From NCBI RefSeq assembly GCF_022458985.1, contig NC_061776.1:9256591-9320590 (forward strand): a stretch of DNA of 64,000 bases, written 5' to 3'. Shown here one piece after another: positions 13,801-25,800 of this stretch; position 1 is the stretch's first letter, and the number at the start of each line of letters is the position of its first letter. This DNA comes from Mugil cephalus. Its lineage: Eukaryota; Chordata; Actinopteri; Mugiliformes; Mugilidae. The notes beneath the pieces are model-generated. The model was not told the origin of the DNA and ran no database searches. It saw only the letters and a program-made list of their open reading frames with translations. Made by a program: the position numbers and the translations under genes.

Positions 13801-16800
13801 TGCATGCGGCAGCGGACCAAACTATTTATTTTATTTGTTGCCTCATTTATTTTTCAATGAATTCATCAGTCTCTTGGTTGCCTCGGCAACCATTCACCGT
13901 ATCAGTAGAGTAGTAGAGCAGCTGCTGGAGCTCCATCAATCCATACGGTTTACTGATTAAAACGTTAGAGCACTAAATACAAAATATGTTGACTTACACA
14001 AAGTAACGCTGTACCAGTTAGCAGACAACAGGCTAATTGGTTAGCCTACTTTTCCACAGTAGCACACAGGGCAAAACTAAACAAAAATATAAATGACAAC
14101 ACCACTACAGCTAAACACCAGTCTGTTAACATACACACTAACATTGAGACACACTGAAAGAGTCTGTCAGCCAAATAACAGCAGCATGTTTAACACGGCC
14201 TCAGCATGCTAACCTAGCCCCACGATTAGCTCCACTTTCCACCACCTAGTAACCACCATGTTAGCCCCATTAGTCCTGCTTTTATTATTCCGGCATTCTG
14301 GCTGTAGGTGTCTGTTCACATGTTTGTTTGTGTGCACATCGGTACAGAGCTCCGTCCACAGTAAAACAGAAAACAGCCAACCACCACCACCACCAGGCTC
14401 CATCTGTATCCTGTCACTCGCTGCTCAACAGCGCCACCCTTACGTCAATGTGTCCCAATGGTATTCTCTGGTCAGGAGTGGAAGTGCACCAATAAATAAT
14501 ATTTAACTAGAGCAAGCGCAGCTAGTGAGCGCAGATTACAAGTGTAGGCGGTGGGAAAAAAATTATACAGTGGCCAGGCGTGGGTCAAATGTAATTGGTG
14601 GCGGGCCCTAAATTGGGCAGCCAGGTTTTAGGCATTATGTGAGAGCTGACAACTTCTGACTACTGCATGTGCTGTGCTGCTTTTGACATGAAATGGCCTC
14701 CTACATACCCTGAAAATACTATTAAGCTTAAGCATGTCAAATAAGACATAAAGTATTATGGAATCAGCTGCATTTTTTGTTGTGTTCATTGTATTCATCA
14801 GGTAATATACCTTTAGTGGTACCAGGCATTAAAACAAAGAAAGAAATCAAAGAAAACAAGGGTGGTCTAATCATTTTTTTCCATGACAGGAAAGAAGAAA
14901 GGTATAATCTGCTTCCTTCTTTCCATCTAGGATGTTCTACGATGACGAGCTGGAACAGTCGGATAAGTTCTACCAAACCCAGCCTCTCATCCTCCAGCTG
15001 TGCTACGCCTTCTACAACATGCTGGTGGCTCACTCGGAGCTGGTGTGCTACCTTGTCATCATCATCAACCACATGGTGTCGGCCTCCTGCGTCACCCTGG
15101 TGCTTCCCATCACCATCTTCCTGTGGGCCATGCTGTCCGTGCCGCGGCCCAGCAAGCGCTACTGGATGACGGCCATCGTCTTCACTGAGGTAGAGCCACA
15201 CAAGTGGACGTCTTACTTGGAGACAAGCACTGTACAATGTCTTGGATTGATAATAAAAAAATAAAGCATCGACACTGTTCTCCCTCTAGGTCACCATCGT
15301 CATCAAGTACTTCTTCCAGTTCGGCTTCTTCCCCTTCAACCAGAACAAGATCGATAAGAATAAACCATTCCACCCTCCCAACATCATCGGCGTGGAAAAG
15401 AAAGATGGCTACGTCCACTATGATCTGGTCCAGTTACTGGCTCTCTTCTTCCACAGGTCCATCCTGAAGGTTTGTCCACAGCATGTGGTGCATCTGCTCT
15501 TACGCAACATTGATCTAATCCAACTCAAGCGGCAATTGTGTCTCACATTACATGAAAACAGTCGGTTTGTACTTGTTTGAGTGGCTCGTGCTAAATAGGA
15601 CGGCGCCCAGTTGGTGGAGCTGCAGTATTGGAAGGTGTTCCTAATGAAGTGGACGTTATTTCCTAAGCCTAATGACGCTGTTTTAACTGAGAAATAATTA
15701 AACTCCTGAGACCTGAGGTTTTGTTCGGTTTGCGTTTTCAATTTCTCCATTTCATTAAGAACTATAAAAACTAACTATCATCTTTGAACAAGAAGTCTTT
15801 TTTTAGGAAAAAATAAATCAAATCAAATGTGTTAATAGGTGAATTCGCCCTGCACCATGTTCGGGAAGTCGCACCAGGGGAATCTTGATGTGAACTGCAC
15901 ATGCACGACTGTGTTTATACACAGGTTGTACAGTGATATGGCACAATTTCTTATCGGTTCCTGGCGATGTGAAAGCAAACCGGTGCGGGTAAATGACTAG
16001 CGGGGCCTTTCGGTGTTTATTAGGAATATCTTTGGGTGGTGTCCACCTGAAACTCACATGACAAGAGCAAAATCATCTTCAAGGAGTAGATTTAGCCGTA
16101 GCCGACTCTCATTTCATTCGCGTTTCATTTCTAGTGTCATGGCCTGTGGGACGAGGACGACCCCAAGGGGAGGAAAGAGGCCCTTCGCCAGAGCGAGTCC
16201 GAGGATGAGGGCAAAGACCAGGAGGAGAGCGAGAAGGAGTCCGAACCTGCCTCGTCGCTCATCAACGAGAGGAGAGGATCCAATCACACCCTGAAGTCCA
16301 TCAACTTTGGGACCTCCATAGATTCGGGGCACGTCCAGGTTCACTTCCCGCAGCAGCAGACCCATCAGCGGCGCAAGAGCTCCAGCGGATGCTCGCACAT
16401 TTCTCATCCATCGATCCATTCTTCTGCAAGGTCCAAGAGAGGTGACGCCTCTTTTATGTTTGCCGTTTCCTGCTAAGTGACTGTCTGAGGATGTGCATGA
16501 AAAGACATGAAAGGCGCTCTAATGAGGAAATGAGAAAAAAAAATGGAAGTAATGTAATATTCTTCTAACGAAAGAGAGGTGTTTTTTTTTTTTTTATGCT
16601 CTTTGTGAACTCTTGACTTGACCCTTCGACTCGTTCTGTGTTTGTGACTCTCCCGCTGCTTCTTCACGGTTCATTAACAGCTCAAAATGTAAATTGTTTC
16701 CACAGGAAGCACCGCTTCCCACAACAGCAGCCGTAAGGACGGCAGCGTGGCCAGCATCCACCAGAAGACCCGCAAAGAGATGATCATAAAGAAACTTAAG

Positions 16801-19800
16801 GAGCAGCTCTTCAAAGCGAAAGCGTTCATCATAAAGCGGTACGACGAAGCGCCGCCGCTTCATAAAAGTTGAGACAGGCCGCGTTTAATGTGTCCTAAGC
16901 TCCACCCACGGCGGCTCTCCGGACAAAGTGGGTGATGTTATGAAGGGCGCTGATGAGAAGTGTATTCTGGATGACTGATCTAAGATGCGCTGCGGAAAAT
17001 CATACCAGCTGAAGCCTTTCTAAATTTAGAGCTTTAATTACAGCGTTCCCGTCAGACCATTCAGTGTCATTTTTGTAAGTGCTGCAGCGGACAATCCAAA
17101 CATGATATCGATCTAGTCGCAATGGAATGAGTGGATTCTGAGATATTACGTCTACAACCCAAACCCAAAAGCCCCACTGGTTTTCAGGCTAGACCTTTTT
17201 GTTTTGTTTTTTCATTTTTATATTATCTTGGAGCATTCTACGATACAAATTACACTGACTAGCCACAACATTAAAACCACTGACAGGAGAAGTGAACAGG
17301 CTGAAGTAGCTCAGTTAGGAGAGAGTTAGACTGAAGATGTAAAGGTCCCTGGTTTGATCCTGGGTTTTGTTAATGCCATGTTGGTCTTTCAAAGAAGACC
17401 CCAAGACTGTGGCCCAGTGGCTCTCTCCTTTTATCTTCAGATAAGTGTTATTTAAATGTCGTCATGTTCTCGTTTTGACAATAAACTCTCTTGATTCTTG
17501 ATTGACTCTTGATCTTGTGACAACACAATGTTCTTTCTTGGAACCTTTTGGACCTTTTCATTCATGTGGATGTTACTTAGACATGTAGTATCCACCTAGA
17601 CCAGACCAGACACCCCCCACCCCTTTAGCATTGACACTCTTTGATGGAAGCATAGTTTAGGAACAGCTAAAAAGTTCACTAGAACCCAAAGTGATCAAGT
17701 ATCTTTGGGGTGATACTCAGAGGCCTCTCCCTTCAACCCATAAGACCCAAAGACCCCCACTAACAGCACCCAGGACACCCTCAAAAGTCCCAGACACAAG
17801 GGAGACCTACACAATATTAGGAAGGCGGTCATAATGTTATGCCTGATCAGCGTATATCTGCATAAAACAGAGTATAAACCTTGTCAGAGCTTAAAACAAA
17901 AGCTTGACTCCAGGTTTGCTACAGTTAATAAGACGTGTTCCCGTGTTCGTCCTGGGCCTGATTCATGTCTGACATGTGCTCCGTATCTTTGTAGGTTTAT
18001 GGAGATCTATCTTCCCATAAGGCAGTTCTTCTACAACTTGATCCATCCAGAGTACAGCGCAGTCACAGACGTCTACGTGCTGATGTTCCTCGCAGACACA
18101 GTCGACTTCATCATCATCGTGTTTGGATTCTGGGCGTTTGGTGTAAGTTTTGAACAAAGAACAAAGATCGTTTCTCTCAAAACGCAACATGAGCTGAAAA
18201 AGATTAACGTATCTACGCACTTTAGAAACACTCGGCGGCGGACATCACCTCCTCTTTGTCAGAGGATCAGGTGCCGGGGCCCTTCCTGGTCATGGTCCTG
18301 ATCCAGTTTGGCACCATGGTGGTGGACCGGGCCCTCTACCTCAGAAAGTCTGTTATGGGCAAAGTCATCTTCCAGGTCATCCTGGTCTTTGGTATCCACT
18401 TCTGGATGTTCTTCATTCTGCCTGCCGTCACACAAAAGTAAGAATCATATTAGCTTTGTAATCCCCTTCTTTCTTTTTCTATTCTGTTCTCTTGTTAGAT
18501 TAAAGACGTGTCTTTGAAAGAAAGAAGGTCTGTAAATGAGGAAATTAAATAAAAAACACTATGTTTCTGTCTTTCCTTTCTTCCTCCTCCAGGCGCTTCA
18601 GTGAGAACACAGTGGCCCAGATGTGGTATTTCGTCAAGTGCATCTACTTCGGTCTGTCGGCCTATCAGATCCGCTGCGGTTATCCCACCCGCGTCCTGGG
18701 AAACTTCCTCACGAAGAGCTACAATTATGTCAACCTCTTCCTGTTTCAAGGGTGAGAGACACTGGTGAAACTTTCATCTCTTCCAGCTGAACAAACAGGG
18801 CCAGATGTGGAAGGTTCCATCATCCAAAGTAAATGGGGAATAAATATTTAATGTGGAAGGGGATTGTAGTTTTATTCTATTAGACGTCTTTATGAGTCTA
18901 TACTGTGATCTGTTTACTGCAGGGGTCTTCAACAGGGGGTCCGCAGAGGTACGGCAGGGTGCAGGGGGGGTCGCAAAATCTTTGGTGGATTAGACATTTT
19001 TATACATTTTGACCCAAAGTCAAGTCAACTTTATTGTCAATTCTGACATGTGCAACACAATACAGGATTGAAATTACCATCCTCCAAGGCCTACGGTGCA
19101 GCAGCTAAACAAAAAAATGTAAACAAGAATGTGTAAACTTTGAGAATATCTAAAAATATAAATTAAAAAAAAATTAATTAAAATTTTCCCCCACAAATTT
19201 AAATTTATTTAAACACACATTAGCATAAATCCAACATATTTTGGTGAAGGGATAAATGGAGGCAGAAGATGTGAATAAATAACTAATAGAATAATAATAA
19301 CTAAGTGAATAAATGACTAAAAAAACTAAACAAAAACTAAACAGTCCAATAGAAATGACACTTTATCTAACCTTACACTGAGACACTAGCTAAAATGTTC
19401 GTATATCTCATGTAAATTGGACTGTAGATTTTTTATATTTTTTTTTACTACCTCATTCTTATTTTGTTTTACATTTTAATGTCTGTGACTCTTGGACAAC
19501 ATATTTTCCCTGCAGGTCTGAAGCCATAGCTGTCATACCAACCATACTTAGCCATCACTGACCGAAGTTAACATGTTGAAAAGCTGTTTTTATTTCAGTC
19601 CCCAATTGTGCCAGATTACCTCAGGTGTCTTTGGTTTTCAGCTTCCGCCTGGTGCCGTTCCTGACGGAGCTGCGAGCCGTGATGGACTGGGTTTGGACCG
19701 ACACCTCGCTGTCTCTGTCCAGCTGGATCTGTGTGGAGGACATCTATGCTCACATCTTCATCCTGAAGTGCTGGAGAGAGTCTGAGAAGGTGTTTATCAC

Positions 19801-22800
19801 CAGACGTCTGTCATGTTGGAATTTGAGCTGAAATTTATTTGTGGGATTTGTCAGTGTAAATCTTAGGCGTCTCTTTTAAATCTCTTTAGCTGCTTCGGGG
19901 CTTTTGGAGATTAATCTTTGCTCCAGCAGATGTTTTTTTCAAAGTAAGAGCACGTATGAGGACAGTACAGAAGCTGATGAACGTGGATCAGTATGTGGTT
20001 TTTCGAAACAATAAAAGAATGATGTCTCAGTAAAGGGGACATGACTGCAGAAAAACGAAGCCGCGTATTTCAGGTGAAAATTAAAAATAACTTCATATAA
20101 TGAGGGAATAGTTAGCTACTAGCTAACATAGATTTCTACAGGTGTTAGAGTTGCAGCCTTGTTTTGTCATCACATCAAAAATCACATCAGAGTAAGGTTC
20201 AAAAGACATTTTAGCCTGGTTTGGTCTAGGGAAACTACAGATAGAAGTCATATATTTGGGCGTACGGTCCATAAACACAGTACCGCCCTTATACACCCAC
20301 CGTGCTTTTACTTTGAAAATGACAACTTCCGGTTGCACATCTTGAAAAAATGAGACCTTTTGGTTCCTGTCTTCTAATGATTTTATTTTTTATTTTTCGA
20401 ACACAAGTTTCGTTTTCCCTTCTCGACCCTCATAAAGAAAAATGCCTTTAATTTAAATTTTAAGTTTTGAATTTTAAAGTGAAAATCCGTTTTTTTGTTT
20501 TCTGAGCGGGAAATCCAATGACCAAAAAAATACACGGACCTACAGATTGCCACTTGTACAACTAAACTCTGACTCGTCTCACTGCGGTTTCTGTCGTCCC
20601 GCTGTTGCAGAGGTACCCCCAGCCTCGAGGCCAGAAGAAGAAGAAGGTGGTCAAGTACGGGATGGGAGGGATGATCGTCGTGCTGCTGATCTGCATCGTC
20701 TGGTTCCCGCTGCTCTTCATGTCCCTCGTAAAATCTGTAGCGGGAGTCGTCAACGCTCCGCTGGACGTCTCGCTCACGATCACCCTGGCTGGCTTCCAGG
20801 TGAGGTTTCTGTTACATGTGATTATTTGCAGCGTAACAAAGATCATACAGAAAAATAACAGGACACGTCTATTCAACATGGCGGGAATGTTGAACTGTGT
20901 TCAACCTTAACAAGACTTTGATTGAATCCTCTTTCTTCACAGCCGATCTTCACGATGAGCGCGCAGCAAAAACAACTGCAAATCGTGGAAGAACCTGAGT
21001 TTAGCAAATTTAAGAACTTGTATTCTCGCGAGGATGTAAGTACAAGAAATTCTACACGAATATGAGCTGTCACTGCAGTTTGTCTATAGAGATTTTATAA
21101 GTCTTTTCTTGACGTAATCCCCAAAAGATGTGCATTATTTTCTATGGGTATATGCAAAGTTCGTTTTTAATATTTTATATGTTTGACTTCAGCTAGTAAA
21201 CAGGACGTCTGTAAATTATCCTTCCTTCATTTGATATTCTATGTAGAAGAAAAAAAACAATATGGGAAAAACACAGCTTTCTCAAATTTCTGATTTTATG
21301 GTCAGATCAAAAATACAACAATTTAAATTCAAAGTCAAAAGTCAGAAAACCTCACAATGGTCTCTTTTCCCATTATTGTTTTGATCCAGTAATTGCAGAG
21401 GCACTTCACAACAATAGTGGATGTAGTGACTGATGAACCAACTGTCTGACCCACATTCCTCTCAGGATGATTTGTTTATTTATTTCGGTTTGGTTTTGTG
21501 CTGTGGTTAGAATGCCATGCAGTGGCTGGAGGGCTACATGAAAGAGGACCTGATCATCGCTAAGCTCAAAGGCAGCTCCAACTCTCTGTGGACCATCAGT
21601 CCTCCCAGCAGGGCCAACCTCATAGACATGCTCAACTCCAACGAGGATTTCCCCATCACCGTTTCATGGGCTGTGCAAAGGTACGCAATGACAAACTCCG
21701 CTCTGTAATTATCTTTTACTTTAGAACCCAACTCTTAATTTTGGAAAACCACCTCCTGTTACATCCGGTTATGTTGAAATGCAGGAAACAAACACAAGGA
21801 AGCAAGACTGGATGAAATGAAATATAGTTCAGTTTTCAGGTGAGACTAATGAGGGAGGAGCAAAGGAGGAGAAACCAATCAAACAGTCAAAGGGGGAAAA
21901 CACAGGACGTAAAGAGACCGATATCTGCCATTGAATCTCCTCTTCTTCTCCTCGGATGTAGAGCAGCTCGCGATTCTCACGGTCTTGCCAGATCGCTGCC
22001 ATGATCGTTAAAAAAGCAATATATAAACACGGTCGCACACGCATTCCCCTACTGGTGCTGTTTCCCAAACATGACGTAGGGCTAATTCACCTATGCGCTT
22101 CCGTTAACAATCGTGCAACAACACATTTTATTTGTTTGATTGAAAATATGGACAAAAACCTCTGCCCTTCAGAGATCGGTCTCTTATGGGACTGGACCAA
22201 AACTCTGCTCTGTTTTTGAGCTGCTTCGCAGCCCTGGAGCTTCTACAATGACACAGTCTGACAGGCCGTCCAGTGATAAAAACATGAATGTGACAGGCAG
22301 GTACAGCAACATTGTGGTAAATTAGCAAAACTGAGTTTGATAAACTACCATTGAAATGACACAGCTCTCCAACCAGATGTTAGATTGTACTTTTCACGCG
22401 GTTCTTTTAATATTGGTGTAAATTAAAAAAAGGAACTCCACATGTTTTTGTACTAAATCAATAGACATGTGTGGAGCCGTAAAATTTTTAGGTTGCCTGT
22501 GCATATGGCCACATAATTAAACCTTTGTGGATACAAAGAGGAGCACCTTAAGAAAATCTGGCACATCCATTTGGACTCAACAAAGAACTTGAAATTTATT
22601 TATTTTGATAATGTTTGTAGTTCCATATGACGCTCCAGTTTAACAAATTTTATCAGTAGTAACGAGCTACAAACTCACTAATTAGCAAGTACTTGTTTTA
22701 GGATGCTTGGACTTCATTGTTCACAATTCTGTCTTTGTGCAGCCATGTTCAGGTATTAAAATAAAAAGTTTCATATTTTGGCACACATTTTGTGAAATAA

Positions 22801-25800
22801 TGAAATAATCCCCGTGTCCACATATGAGGACGTTGTTTTTTTCCCAAAAACTACTACTTCCTGTTCAAAGATGATGCGTGGTTTTTATACGTCTTCGGTC
22901 CTACTAATCCCAAATACCTTTGAGGTATATGAGGAGGTTATATGAGTTTGGACAGACTAGACTTGTGGTACTTATAATATCCTTGTCTTTATTTTTATAA
23001 TTCAGCTTTTCTGCTGCATTTGTTCTTTCAATCCAGTACTAAGTAAAACTTAAAGATTGGTGGTGTGTTTAATTGTGTTTGTTGCCTTGTCCGTGATGTT
23101 GCAATGTTGTGTTTTTACACCATTTTTTTTGCTAAAGTGCAGAAAATGCTGATTAACGTCACCATTGTTTTATTTAATTTTCTGTTAATTGCGGCTTAGA
23201 CTTGCTGGCGAGGCTCCTTCACGAGGCAAAAATCTGTATTATGATCAATTATAATCTTTGAAATTTCTTCCTCTCCCTCTCAGAAACCTCAGCCTCGGCG
23301 CCAAGGCTGAAACAGCATATGGGAAAAAAGTGACTAATCTGGAGGAAAACACGAAGCAGGAGCTCATAAGGCTCCTAAATGGGACAGGAAGCAGCTTACA
23401 AGTGTGAGTAAATCAGGATATCCCTCTCCTCTTCCCACTGCGTTGCTGTGCTGTCAAAACGAGTGTAAACATTTTTTTTCTGTTGATATCGTAAAAAAAA
23501 CAACGTAACATAAACTGGTGCGTCTCTTTTTCTGCAGGACCCTGACTGATATCTTCCCTCGCTTTATTCGAGCACCAAGCGACTCGGACGCCACGCCTGT
23601 AGAGCAGCTGTATAAAGGTGAACTGTTTAGACCCATGAGACATTTGCAGGGAAACTGAAACGTCCTGAAATAAACTGATATTTAATTCTCTGAAATGTCT
23701 CATTTACATTTAATTGTATAGTCTTAAGTTTCCTATTTCCTGACTCCTGTTTTGCTTTTTGTTTTTACTGCTTATTTTGCAGAAGATGAGAAGTTTGAAA
23801 TAAACCTGTCCCTGAAGCGAGCTCAGAATTACTCCGATCAGATCCAGGAGTGGTGGATCGTCAACCAGACAAGGCCTGGGCCCATCGAGATGAAGGAACA
23901 GAAATACAGAAATGAGGCTGGCCTCGACGTCTACATATTCAGCGACCAAGTCAGCCCGCCCAGTCTGGGCTTCCTGGCTGGATACGGGTATGTGCTCATT
24001 AGTCTGGTTCTGAAGTAACTTTGGTTTTAACTGTTTGAGATGCTGTGGTTACTGGTTTTATATCTTTCCCGTGCTTTTAAACCTTTAGTTGAGCACAGCG
24101 TGTACAGGGCGTGACTAGTTGCTTCAGATTTTAGGGGCTCAAGTTAAAACATCTGTGAATTACTGGTCTTAAAGACTCAAATAGAATTTATTAGTATAAT
24201 TTAGACATCAAGAATTTAGTTTAATATCTCACTAATGTGACCAAAGTCTACATTGAAGTCAAGCTTCATGACTTGGCAACATTCAAGTTAAAAAGAAAAA
24301 ACTGCAGTTCTTCCAATGACCACTTGAGGCTCCAAAAGCAAACCAGTCCTCATAGACCTCCATGTTAAAACTCTACAGCAGAAATAAACACGTTCAAAGT
24401 ATTTTTTATTTTTCTCTATTGCAAAGTAATAACAGTACAGGGGTGAATTTGTGTTACAGTCACCTTTTAAAATATATTAATCCTTAAAATGAATGTAGAG
24501 TGTTGCTGCTTTGAGTGACAGACTGAAGCCATCTCAGGCTGCTAACCTCTTTGTAAAGATTTCTAAATTGGTTTTTAAGTAACCTTTAGGGAAACTTACA
24601 GGCATAGACATCATGTAGGGTTCATCCATATTTATATACAGTAAGTGGCTTAAGTGCATGTAATGATATGGAAAATTTCATATCACGATTACAAAATCAA
24701 GCACGGTTATCATTATTACCACGGCATTGTTGAAATGTTCTCACAATGCTCAAAAAGTACTTACACACGCTGAAATCATTTAACCAGATTATTATTATCT
24801 GACTGAGACACACACACATTAACGCTAATCTTGTAAAAAAATAAATTGTAAAAATAAAGCACGTTTCGGTATTTCCTTTAGGATTTGTGTTTAACACGGA
24901 ACGTTTTCTTCTCAAAATTTACCTGATCTGTGTCAAACTTCCTGTTTGCTTATTGTTTATTTTAAGGGTTCCCATTCAAAGCACGTTTGAATATTCGGAT
25001 TTAGTAGAGCTACTGCAGCGGAAACAGACCAAACATGCATAATTAAGTAGCAGCGTTCGTACACAGCAGAAACACTCTGCTGCTAGTAAAAGAGTCAATA
25101 GTATGTATTTTACAGGAGTATGTTAGGTAACATTTAAAACTTCAGTTTCCTTTATTGATGAACTATGGGAAAGTTTGACAGACAAACCAAAAAGTTCTCC
25201 TCTATTCCCAAGTCCCCACATCATGCATTCAGCTACAAATTAGCTTAGCTTACTCTCGCTGTATAGTCGTGGGTGGTGTTCATGGAGATGGCTCATCACA
25301 TTAGACGTGGTACCTGTGCCGTGCAGGTACCTCCACCATGAAGGAGTGAGCGCTGCTGCCTCTCCAGAAATGGAGCTGTATCAGAATTTTGAACGGCCAT
25401 GAAAAATGCTTCTGTGTTTCTTGATCTTTATGAACAATCGGTTTCTTATGTCCAAACGAGGCCATCAGAGGCCTCCAGTGGAGACATTCACGCCAGAGAG
25501 ATAAGATCTCCACAAATCCACAAATTTCCTCCTGTCTCTTCTGTCTAGTATCATGGGCCTCTACGCGTCCGTCGTCCTGGTCATCGGGAAGTTCGTGCGC
25601 GAGTTCTTCAGCGGCATCTCCCACACCATCATGTTCGAGGAGCTGCCCAACGTGGACCGCATCCTCAAGCTGTGCACCGACATCTTCCTGGTCCGAGAGA
25701 CGGGCGAGCTGGACCTGGAGGAGGACATGTACGCCAAGCTCATCTTCCTCTACCGCTCGCCAGAGACTATGATCAAGTGGACCCGGGAGAAAACTCAGTG

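Larger units (their letters stand above)
16839..17994 (+). other. piezo2: piezo2 intron with Tc1-type element and nested SINE
   Basis: This intron separates exons 15 and 16. Its central 600 bp is a Tc1-type non-autonomous element carrying an inserted SINE (both listed separately). The remainder, 16840-17250 and 17856-17990, shows nothing I recognise. Confidence 0.7.
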
